Assembly: GCA_964036045.1 (NCBI GenBank)
Contig: OZ038388.1
Location: 3,536,935-3,600,934 of the forward strand
Source of the DNA: Eutreptiella sp. 'Long Island Sound 2002'
Taxonomy: Eukaryota; Euglenozoa; Euglenophyceae; Eutreptiales; Eutreptiaceae
Direction of reading: 5' to 3'
DNA length: 64,000 bases
The position numbers were made by a program, and so were the translations under genes. Under the pieces are notes generated by a model. That model worked only from the letters and a program-made list of their open reading frames with translations. It was not told where the DNA came from and searched no databases. Shown one piece after another: positions 43,719 through 53,073 of the stretch (the stretch's first letter is position 1; every line of letters starts with the position of its first letter).

Positions 43719-43860
43719 AGTGCAACCATTGGGGTGTCTAGCCGTACTGGAGACCCATACTTTGTGATACTAGGGGCATCATTGTTGCCCTTAGCATAGG
43801 TTTTGATGCTTCTTCCACATGGGGGATATGGCATTTTTGGATTTTCTCCCACTTTCACCC
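43685..43860 (-). repeat. Dispersed repeat ending in GCACTGCGC, copy 3 (inverted)
   Basis: The reverse complement of the 13.2- and 38.8-kb copies: GCGCAGTGCGCGCGCAATGC, GGAGACCCATACTTTGTGAT, AGGGGCATCATTGTTGCCCT, and beyond it CATGGGGGATATGGCATTTT, also seen near 38,770. Confidence 0.75.
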
Positions 43861-43899
43861 ATTTCCACCCCTTTTCATATTTTTTTTGCTCATCTTCAC

Positions 43900-43990
43900 C
43901 ATGGACTCCCACACTTTGATGTGGGCCCTTGAGTTCAGGTGATGGACACCCACGCTTTGGCGTGGCCCGTCGAGTTGACGTGACGGACTG
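43900..43990 (+). repeat. ACGCTTTG minisatellite, locus C (two units)
   Basis: GGACTCCCACACTTTGATGT and GGACACCCACGCTTTGGCGT, each followed by a GAGTT-start linker. Same family as 3.94-4.44 and 10.76-11.18 kb. Confidence 0.7.
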
Positions 43991-46429
43991 TCTGGTTTTT
44001 GCCTAACCAGAGTTGAATGCCCCATGCGAGGCCGCATCCCTGCTTATGAGGAAGCGTGGTTGTACCACAAGTTGAAAACAGAGGTTGACGTGGATTCCCT
44101 CCTAGACTGGGTTTGGGGGCAAAGGGACCCATCGGGACACAGAGATTCGTTCTTGCTGCTGCCATGTGGCTGCACAAAGTTGTCTCCAGCCATGCCATCG
44201 CAGGGTTTTGAACGTGGTGTATTGGAGGAGTCTTGCCATGGTTCTTTCTTTTTTTTTTTTTTGACTGACTCCAGAAGTTCAAAGAGTACTCAAGACTGTG
44301 CTTGGGAAAGTGGGCGTCTCCAGCATATGATACAGTGGATCCCCGCAAAGCGGGGCACATGGCAAAGACCCAGAGTTCACATGCGTATAATAGAGGGCTC
44401 TCTGTTGCGGTAGGCAAAACTGCCACGCCATAGTCTTGCCATGGTTCTTTCTATCTACTTTGTACCCGAGAAGCTTCTTTGCGACCACATAGGGCAGTAC
44501 CATTGCTCAAGACACCCCATACTGTGTGAGTCTCCTTGTACATCATTTATGGTTGACTTTTTGGTCCCAAAATTTGATTTGGCTCCCCAATCCATTAACC
44601 TTGCGCAACTTAAGGGCCGCCACTTCAGAGATTCGTAGTCCCACAACCATTGACAATACTGCGGCTAAGACCAACCACACACCACTCTATTGGTGTTGCC
44701 GCTTTTTCAGCCATTTCCGTGAATCAGGTATGTGTATAAGGTTTGATGTTTGATGTCTCTTGTGGCATGTTGTGTTTGTGGTGCACACGAGAAGACGTCT
44801 GATATGTCGGATCTAGGTCGATTGCTTGGAGGAATGCAAGGGCCCACCCTCACCCACTGACAACTTGGAAAATGGGAAAAGTGCTACACAAACAAAATCT
44901 AGCGAAAACAGGTGGAAACAAAACCATGGGGTGGGGGTGGGAAACTGGGAAAAATGGAAAATGGGGAAAATGAGAGAGCACAAAACATAGCAAAAGTGTA
45001 AAACCACCAAAATACAGAAAGCACAAGGAAAAAATCTCGGGGAGGGGGGAAGCCTTTTTTTTATCAAATTGGCCAAGTTCCAAAAGTGCCGGTGCCACGA
45101 GGGCAAAATCCAAATATGAACAGAGATGTAAACAGATTTTGGCGAATGCCTGGGTATGCAGACGGCATTCAGCTCATGACTGGTCCCCCATGGTTTCCCT
45201 ACGCTGGGTAGCAGGCAAGTGATGGATTGGTGCCCATCCCGGGTTCGCATGATTATCAGTTCGGGGCTAGCTTGGGTGCCAGACTTCATTTTGAAATGTT
45301 GTTTTGTATTCTTGACCCTCATGCACAAACTTCATGCAGCAAGTGTCTATTGTTGAACATGCATGAGGAGTACAAGTGGGTCGCTCGTCCCTTGTCCACA
45401 AGAGAATCTTGAGGGCATGTCTTGCATAGTGAGAGGCTCATTGTGTGCATGGCATGCAAAACACCCCTTTGTACTCATCCACGACACATTTTTGAGGAAC
45501 AATGAATGCGAATGATGGTTTGGTCACCACTTGTGGCAAACTTTTGAGGATGTGTTCACCCCAGAAGCTAATGGGACCGTGTGTGCAAGACATTTGTGTG
45601 GATGTACCTTTGACTCAAGACACCGTGAATTCCACATGACCGCTAGTCACCCGTGTCAACCTGCCAAATCTCCTGCTTTTGCCTTTGACAGCACCTTGCA
45701 CATTTTTTTTGCGGCTTCTGCTTGTCGGAGCCAAGGATACCCACTTGGTATACCTAGTGTGTAGGGCTGCCATCAGCCTCCATGGGAGGAGCTAAGAACA
45801 TCTACCTTGTAACCTTTTGTCCAGCCAGGGCCTCTCTTTCCCTCTCATGCTAGGCGCCATATTTGCCCACACACATGCATCCCTTTCCACTCCATGTCTT
45901 CTCTGCATGTTGTCGCCCACACGCCAACAGCGGTGCCTAATAATTGGTGTGGGCAAAGCTGTACCCGGTACATATGTCACTTTTGTCCCCTCCTTTCCTC
46001 TTTCACCTACTCATGGGCACAGAGGTCATGTTCGCCACACGGGGGGGACGTCTCCTCGCTTTTATACGCGAACCCCCCCACACTAGAAGTGGGCCAAAGG
46101 CCCCCAGGGGGGGGTTCAGGGAGGAGCGATGGGGGGTTGGGGGTTGGGAGGGTCGGTTGGGGGGGGGGGGGTCCAAGTGAGGCGATTTGGGGTGGTGAGG
46201 GGGGCGGGGGGGGGGGGGGGCAGGCTCCCCTTACCTCCCCTTGCCCTCAATCTAACCATACCATCACCATAAGCCTAACCCTAGCCTTTGCAGCCAGTTG
46301 GTTTGGCCATGCCAGCCATGTTAATTGGGCTGCACAAGATCCCCCAAATTTCGTTCATGGCTGCTTTTCCCACATCATTGCTCTCCATTTTGGACCCCAA
46401 CACTCATTCTAACTTGAGCCTAGGGTGAG
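43991..46429. other. No gene recognised
   Basis: TCTTGCCATGGTTCTTTCT occurs twice (44,232 and 44,434). Frames of up to 172 codons on either strand are low in information. G-rich tracts lie at 46,090-46,225. Confidence 0.35.
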
Positions 46430-46625
46430 AGCTAGGGCTAGGGGGAGGGCTAGGGTTAGGGTCACCGAGCTGGTGGAACCAGTCTTGGTTTTATAACCCT
46501 TTTTAGTGTCTAGGGTGGACCTACCAGGTTTAGCAGCAAGCAAGCAGCAAGCAGCAAGCAAGCAGCAAGCAGCAAGCAAGCAGGTTCCACCAGCTCGGTG
46601 ACCCTAGCCCTAACCCTAATGAAGA
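46430..46625. repeat. TTAGGG-like and GCAAGC repeats with short inverted ends
   Basis: GGCTAGGGTTAGGGTCACCGA then GCTGGTGGAACC, then a (GCAGCAAGCAAGCA)n tract, then the inverse, GGTTCCACCAGCTCGGTGAC followed by CCTAGCCCTAACCCTAAT. TTAGGG-type repeats thus face opposite ways on either side of the AGC-rich tract. Confidence 0.85.
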
Positions 46626-49600
46626 CTGAATATTGGGACCGAGCTGGTGGGGGAGGGAACATCAGCTCTGACTGGTGAGGGACATCAAGAATGATTCACA
46701 CATTGATGGCTCTTGACAAAGTGAAATCAGCTTGCAAGTGAACCCCATCACCACGAGGCCCACTTTCAAGGCTTTTGTTGGACTTCTGAGGGGCCAAAAT
46801 GCCCCAAAATGGACTTAAAATGGGCTCATTTCACCCGTTGGTGCACCCCAAATGGTCTAGGATGCGGTTTGGAAAAATGCGTTTTTGATCCATTTTTGAC
46901 CCATTTTTGGTCCCAAAACAGCCCATTTTCAAGGCATTTTGGGATTTTCGGAGGACCAAAATGGGCCACCACAAGCTCAAAACGGTCCAAAAACACTTGT
47001 TTTAGCGTCCCACATGGTCTAGGATCATTTTTGAGAAAAGTCATCTTTTAACCCCTACTGGACCCTGTTGACCCATTTGGGCACCCACTTGTTTGGGCTT
47101 GAGCTTGCAGCTTGCCGCAGCCTAGTGGGCCTAGGTATTGGGGTCTAGGCGTCCGTTTAGGCAATTCTGAGGGGTGGAAACCACAAAAAGTGGGGGATTG
47201 CGGGTGGAGTAGGTGCCCTCGGAATCGCAATTTCAGCCATGTAGCCAAAAATATGGCCTATTCTTGGTTTGTGGCTGTCGGCATTTGGAGCTTCTGGGGG
47301 CCTTTTTGGGCCGCTTCCAGTACATATCATGGAGTTAGAGGGCCGCAAAGAGCTCGTTGACACGGGAAAGTTAAGCCGCACATGGATTGTACCCACCCTT
47401 TCCCTTCGTTTGGCCGTTTTGAATGTGCTCCGGGGCTTTTTTGGCGGAAAATTGACTGTTTTTGGCCCTGAACTGTAGTTTTTGAAACTGAGGTCCGCCA
47501 CTTGCGAATCCCGTTCCCGGCCGCCACCGTTGAGTTTCTCGCTCCAACTTTGTGTGATTGTACTTCACATCCATAGGTATCATGCACCAAAATTTCACCC
47601 AGTCTTGGTTTTATAACCTTTTTAGTGTCTAGGGTGGACCTACCAGGTTTAGCAGGAGCAGCAAGCAAGCAAGCAAGCAGCAGCACGCGCGAAATGGGGA
47701 AAAATCAGATTTCCGTTGTGGTGCTTTGGAGTTGGTTGAAATTTTGGTGGATGATACCTATGGGTGTGAAGTACAATCACACAAAGTTTGAGCAAGAAAC
47801 TCAACGGTAGCGGCCAGGAAAACCTGTCGCAGGTGGCGGACCTCAGTTTCAAAAACTGCAGTTTACGGCCAAAAACAGCCATTTTTGGGCCAAAATAGCC
47901 CAAGAACCCATTCAAAACGGCCAAACGAAGGGAAAGGGTGGGTACACTCTATAGGCGGCTTAACTTTCCCGTGTCAACGAGCCCTTTGCGGCCCTCTAAC
48001 TCCATGATATGTCTCGGAAACGGCCCAAAAAGGCCCGGGGAAGCCCCAAATTTTGTCTACACTGCCTGGCGACGGCCACAAACCAAGAACCGGCCATATC
48101 CATGGCTACATGGCTCAAAACGCGATTCCGAGGGCACCTCATCCACCCGCAATCCCCCACTTTTTGTGGTTTCCACCCCTCAGAATTGCCTAAACGGACG
48201 CCTAGACCCCAATACCTAGGCCCACTAGGCTGTGGCAAGCTGCATACTCAAACCCAAACAAGTGGCTGCCCAAATGGGTCAACAGGGTCCAGTAGGGGCA
48301 AAAAGATGACTTTTCTCAAAAATGATCTTAGACCATGTGTGATGCTAAAACAAGTGTTTTTGGGCTGTTTTGAGCTTGTGGTGGCCCATTATGGTCCTCT
48401 AAAAATTCCAAAATGCCTTGAAAATGGGCTGTTTTGGGACCAAAAATGGGTCAAAACCGCATTTTTCCAAACCGCATCCTAAACCATTTGGGGTGCACAA
48501 ACGGGTGAAATGAGCCCATTTTGAGCCCATTTTGAGCCCATTTTGGGGCATTTTGGCCCCTCAGAAGTTCAAAAAAGCCTTGAAGGGGGCCTTGTGGTGA
48601 AGGGGATCACTTGCAAGCTGATTTCACTCTGTCAACGGCCTTCAATGTGTGACTCATTGGTGTCCCTCACCATTCATAGCTGGCGACAGCCACAAACCAA
48701 GAATAGGCCATATTTTTGGCTACATGGCTCAAAATGCGATTCCAAGGGCACCTCATCCACCCGCAATCCCCCACTTTTTGTGGTTTCCACCCCTCAGAAT
48801 TGCCTAAACGGACGCCTAGACCCCCGTACCTAGGCCCACTAGGCTGTGGCAAGCTGCATACTCAAACCCAAACAAGTGGCTGCCCAAATGGGTCAACAGG
48901 GTCCAGTAGGTGCAAAAAGATGACTTTTCTCAAAAATGATCTTAGACCATGTGTGATGCTAAAACAAGTGTTTTTGGACCGTTTTGAGCTTGTGGTGGCC
49001 CATTATGGTCCTCTAAAAATTCCAAAATGCCTTGAAAATGGGCTGTTTTGGGACCAAAAATGGGTCAAAACCGCATTTTTCCAAACCGCATCCTAAACCA
49101 TTTGGGGTGCACAAACGGGTGAAATGAGCCCATTTTGAGCCCATTTTGAGCCCATTTTGGGGCATTTTGGCCCCTCAGAAGTTCAAAAAAGCCTTGAAGG
49201 GGGCCTTGTGGTGAAGGGGATCACTTGCAAGCTGATTTCACTCTGTCAACGGCCTTCAATGTGTGACTCATTGGTGTCCCTCACCATTCATAGCTGGCGA
49301 CAGCCACAAACCAAGAATAGGCCATATTTTTGGCTACATGGCTCAAAATGCGATTCCAAGGGCACCTCATCCACCCGCAATCCCCCACTTTTTGTGGTTT
49401 CCACCCCTCAGAATTGCCTAAACGGACGCCTAGACCCCCGTACCTAGGCCCACTAGGCTGTGGCAAGCTGCATACTCAAACCCAAACAAGTGGCTGCCCA
49501 AATGGGTCAACAGGGTCCAGTAGGGGCAAAAAATTGACTTTTCTCAAAAATGATCCTAGACCATGTGCGACGCTAAAACAAGTGTTTTTGGACCGTTTTG

Positions 49601-49985
49601 AGCTTGTGGTGGCCCATTTTGGTCCTCCGAAAATCCCAAAATGCCTTGAAAATGGGCTGTTTTGGGACCAAAAATGGGTCAAAAATGGATCAAAAACGCA
49701 TTTTTCCAAACCGCATCCTAGACCATTTGGGGTGCACCAACGGGTGAAATGAGCCCATTTTGAGCCCATTTTGGGGGCATTTTGGCCCCTCACAAGTCCA
49801 ACAAAAGCCTTGAAAGTGGGCCTCGTGGTGAAGGGGTTCACTTGCAAGCTGATTCCACTCTGTCAACGGCCTTCAATGTGTGACTCATTGGTGTCCCTCA
49901 CCAGTTATAGCTGATGTTCCCTCCCCCACCAGCTCGGTCCCAATATTCCGTCTTCATTAGGGTTAGGGCTAGGGTTAGCGTTAGG
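46605..49985. mobile_element. Large palindromic repeat element, TTAGGG-like ends
   Basis: CCCTAACCCTAATGAAGAC...ATATTGGGACCGAGCTGGTG at 46,605 is matched in reverse complement at about 49,985. Pairing continues inward over ~1 kb: the same non-coding sequence (CCAAAATGGGCC, CACCCCAAATGGTCTAGGAT, GGCGTCCGTTTAGGCAATTC) appears inverted in both arms. The centre is near 47,600-47,690, where GTCTTGGTTTTATAACC and a GCAAGC tract sit. The right arm is longer by two 614-bp units. Apparent ORFs of 61-140 codons in the arms are repeats of one another and are not genes. No transposase is seen. Confidence 0.8.
48543..49770 (+). repeat. 614-bp tandem repeat within the right arm
   Basis: Two almost identical units start at 48,543 and 49,157; an earlier partial unit is at ~48,000-48,542 (ATGGCTACATGGCTCAAAA at 48,102, 48,716 and 49,330, exactly 614 apart). 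Confidence 0.9.
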
Positions 49986-50225
49986 GTCAAGGGTAAGGTT
50001 TGGGGGTAGGGTTGGGAGTAGGCTGAGGGTTGGGGTGGGCATTAGAGTCAAGGTTGGGTTCAAGGATAGTGTTGGGGTGCAAAGTGGACAAAATGGGCAA
50101 GGGGAATGACAAAAAAATTTTCGGGCGCCTTTGGCGCCACCTTATGTATGGCCAGTAGCTGTTAACCCTTGGCAACTAAGTGGGCCCGGAGGGCAGGGAG
50201 GGGGGGGGGGGGGGTCGCGTACCCG
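49955..50225 (+). repeat. Flank of the palindromic element, shared with 63.4-63.7 kb
   Basis: After degenerate TTAGGG repeats come GGCTGAGGGTTGGGGTGGGC, TTAGAGTCAAGGTTGGGTTC, ATAGTGTTGGGGTGC, TATGTATGGCCAGTAGCT and TAAGTGGGCCCGGAGGGCAG. The same series, in order, occurs at 63,370-63,640. Confidence 0.85.
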
Positions 50226-50712
50226 AACCGAGGAGATGTCCCCCCGTGGTTGGCCCCATTGGTTGGCAACCCAGCCACTCAACGTTCTGTGGCCAGTCCT
50301 TGCTTGGTTCCCCTTTCCTCCAATACCCCTCCACCTAAGGCTCTTCGGTTAAAGCTAGCACAACTGGTACCAAAGCCTTGCCCCCTAAAATGAAACCAAA
50401 AATGACAAAAAAAGGTATTGCACAGATAGATGGATAGATCTGCCAACATCGTGATGTTTGGTCCTCCTGGCAACTACAGACTGGGCATTCCGGCTGCCCT
50501 TGCCCTCGAAACACACACAGTATCATCAGTTGGCTCCGTTGTGCAACACGTTGCCCAGCGTGCCCAGCGCACAGAAATACCCCCTTTCCCTCCGCAGCCC
50601 TTGCAACACAAAACAGCACACAAGTGAAGAAGACAAGTAACATGCAATACATGCTCACAGTACATATGCCAAAGGAGTGCAGGAAGGTGCATGGCACTTG
50701 TTTGCCCCAGAG

Positions 50713-51045
50713 TCATCGGCATTGTTTCCTAAGGGCAGCACAATCCATGCGTACCGGGTCACCACGAATACTGCTGTACCCGAGAGGGTCATTAGCCTCC
50801 GGCGGCTGAGCAGAGGGTTCGAGGCTCGAACTGGTGACCAGTTTTGTGGCGGCCATCAGACCACCTGTATGAGAACCCTCTTCATTCTGCAGGTTGTCCG
50901 GGTGCAGTTGTCTGAAGAGTCTGAGCAGCTTGAGCCCGGAGCCGAAAGGCACAGCACCATGACGCCCCTCATAAAAGGGGCTCAATAAATGCACCGCAAT
51001 GTCAATGTGTGTCCTCAAATCCTCAATACCCTTGAAGTCCCCGGT
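50713..51045 (-). CDS. Terminal exon or small gene, ~100 codons, unknown
   Basis: The minus frame from about 51,045 reads KGIEDLRTHIDIAVHLLSPF, then GSGLKLLRLFRQLHPDNLQN and a Ser/Thr/Pro tail, to TGA at 50,713. A TAA lies in frame just upstream. The neighbouring frame upstream is also protein-like (MALISVFPEVGGAAAGASAS), so a splice junction or frameshift near 51,030-51,050 is likely. No domain is recognised. Confidence 0.45.
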   Translation of the reverse strand, partial: TGDFKGIEDLRTHIDIAVHLLSPFYEGRHGAVPFGSGLKLLRLFRQLHPDNLQNEEGSHTGGLMAATKLVTSSSLEPSAQPPEANDPLGYSSIRGDPVRMDCAALRKQCR

Positions 51046-52099
51046 TTAAAAGTGAAGCACTGGCCCCGGCGGCAGCACCGCCGACCTCAGGGAAAACGGA
51101 GATCAGAGCCATACCCACGCAAGGCGTCCTAATGCGCAACCCGCAGGCACACGGTAGTTTCAGGTCTCATTACAGCAACATTCATGTTGCAAATCGCATC
51201 AAAACACTTAGAAATGGGTCGCAGTGGCAAACACAATGGGTGCGAGCAGAACTTTCCACGGACAACTTTTCAGAGGTATGACGCAGGCCTTCTTTCCACA
51301 AAAATGTGACCTTGCACTTCTGACCACAACAACTGCAGTCAGAAAAACAATGCTCAGATGGGGTCGCCGTGTTCAGACAAGGCCGTGCTAGCGCGGGAGG
51401 GGGAGGGGGGGGAGGCGGGGATACCCACGCATGTCACATATGAAATACCAGATGCCATCGTGGGAATTCCAGTGACACACAACTGCTCTCAAAGCTCAAA
51501 GAGGGGCCTGGGGGGGGGGGGGGGGGAGGATTCTCAGGGTGGCGTTTGAAAGGGCAGGGGATCCCACTGGCCTTGCTTCATGGACCGAAAAGTAAGGACG
51601 GCGCCAAAGATGGACGACACCACCAGGGCGATCCTCAAGGGGGGGGGGGGGGGGCTTGGACGTATCCATAATGCTGTGAAATCAGACTGGCTTCCTGGTC
51701 CAGTGGGGAAGAGGGCGAAAAAATGGTCAGGTAATTGGCCTATGCTCTGGGCTGCCAGTGCCTGCCAGTGCACGCTTCATCGTGTCGGGGATTCCGCATC
51801 GAACTGCAGAAACGGTGGTGACAGGCAACGGTGGAGGCTGTGGTCACGTGCCAAAAATAAAAAGCAGTACCGGCAAAAATGTTCCACGCACTAGCCCCGA
51901 AGGCCTCGGTGGTTCGGGGGGAGAAGCCCTAAAGCCCAAAGCCCCCAAAAGGGCTGGGAGTAGCGGGGATATGGCTGGGGTGTGAGGTCTGGGGATGGGG
52001 TTGAGGCTGTGCTGCAGGATCAGGGGTGCGATCTGATGCTGCATCTTCTCCCCGGGAGTTAGGGCCCCGGATGCACCACATGCTGCCCCAGGCACAGGC
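51046..52099. other. No gene confirmed
   Basis: Poly-G runs near 51,510 and 51,640. A short minus block at 51,545-51,640 (RIALVVSSIFGAVLTFRSM) looks like a small exon or membrane segment but has no defended splice sites. Confidence 0.3.
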
Positions 52100-52189
52100 G
52101 GGTGACTGGCCGGGGTACACGCCTCCCTAACAGCCCGATGGGGGGGGGGGGGAGGCATAAAGGCTGAACCAGTATCAGGCGGGGGGGTA

Positions 52190-52490
52190 TTGCAAAATTG
52201 CTTCTGGATTCGGGTAAAATACGCAAAATCGCGAAAGTGTTGTGAGAATCGTGAATCAGAAAGTTGAATGGCAAAGCACGAGTTTCCGAACGGCAGTCAC
52301 GTCCGATTCCCCTTGCACAGCCTGCAAAACGTGCGCGCACCGCGCAGCATTGCTCCCCTTCCCATACCGACCACCTGCGGTTCCCGCGGCTCAGGAAATC
52401 TGTGCCCATGCGTAGCGATATCTCCCGCCAAAGGGTGACCTTGCTGCTCCATTCTGGGGAACTGGTGCACCAAACGGACAATATGTAAAA
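52190..52490 (-). CDS. Protein-like block, unknown
   Basis: After an acceptor-like GTTTGGTGCACCAG (about 52,470) the minus frame reads SSPEWSSKVTLWREISLRMG through SRGNRRWSVWEGEQCC and FLIHDSHNTFAILRILPESR. It is basic and Trp/Arg-rich, and the end is not defined. It may be an exon of a gene shared with 52,604-52,840. Confidence 0.3.
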
Positions 52491-52603
52491 TAATGGAAGG
52501 GCACGGGGCACCACATTCGTATTGGGAACTGGACCAAAAATAAGAATGCACTGTCACTCACTAAACGGCAATCATATGCAGTCCGCCGTCCAATGCCTCT
52601 CCG

Positions 52604-52840
52604 TCAAACCTCATTTGAGAGGCACCTTTGCGTGATGCACTGGGCATCTCGGTGATTGCGCTCAGGCAACGTCAACAAGCATTCTGCAACCCCTGTGCAG
52701 TTGTTGCCAAAGAACCACCCCACATTCTGCTTTTTTGGCATCCAGATGTTGCCGCCGAATGGGATCGCACATGCATTACTACATACATCAAATACGTCCT
52801 GGGCCATACTGCCCTCGGACAACATGCAGCACTTGCACAG
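52604..52840 (-). CDS. Cys-rich protein-like block, unknown
   Basis: The minus frame reads CKCCMLSEGSMAQDVFDVCS, then a Gly/Asn/Trp-rich core (FGGNIWMPKKQNVGWFFGNN) with spaced cysteines, to a stop at 52,604. The frame opens earlier (52,990), but that part is less convincing. The opposite strand is also open here, which lowers confidence. Confidence 0.35.
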   Translation of the reverse strand: MCKCCMLSEGSMAQDVFDVCSNACAIPFGGNIWMPKKQNVGWFFGNNCTGVAECLLTLPERNHRDAQCITQRCLSNEV

Positions 52841-53073
52841 TGTGCCTTTTGCCTTTTCATTCGAAAGCGAGTGGGCAGTCGGGTTAGGGTCAGTTGTCAG
52901 GTTGGGGTCAGGATGAGTCACAATACATGCACAGAGGTATTGGGAATGTAGGGATGCTGAAACTAGCAGACAGGAGCGATGAAGCTTCAAGGGGAAACGT
53001 GCCCAAAGAACTCCAGGCAGCCTTAAATACTCGTCTGAAACATGTTACGTTATGAGGACGCCAAACAAATGAC

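Noticed and set aside
46440-46620. True chromosome end
   Set aside because: The TTAGGG-like copies are few, degenerate, face both ways and are internal, with genes and repeats on both sides.
46809-49847. A dozen ORFs of 60-140 codons
   Set aside because: They are the same peptide fragments repeated in the inverted and tandem copies of one non-coding element.
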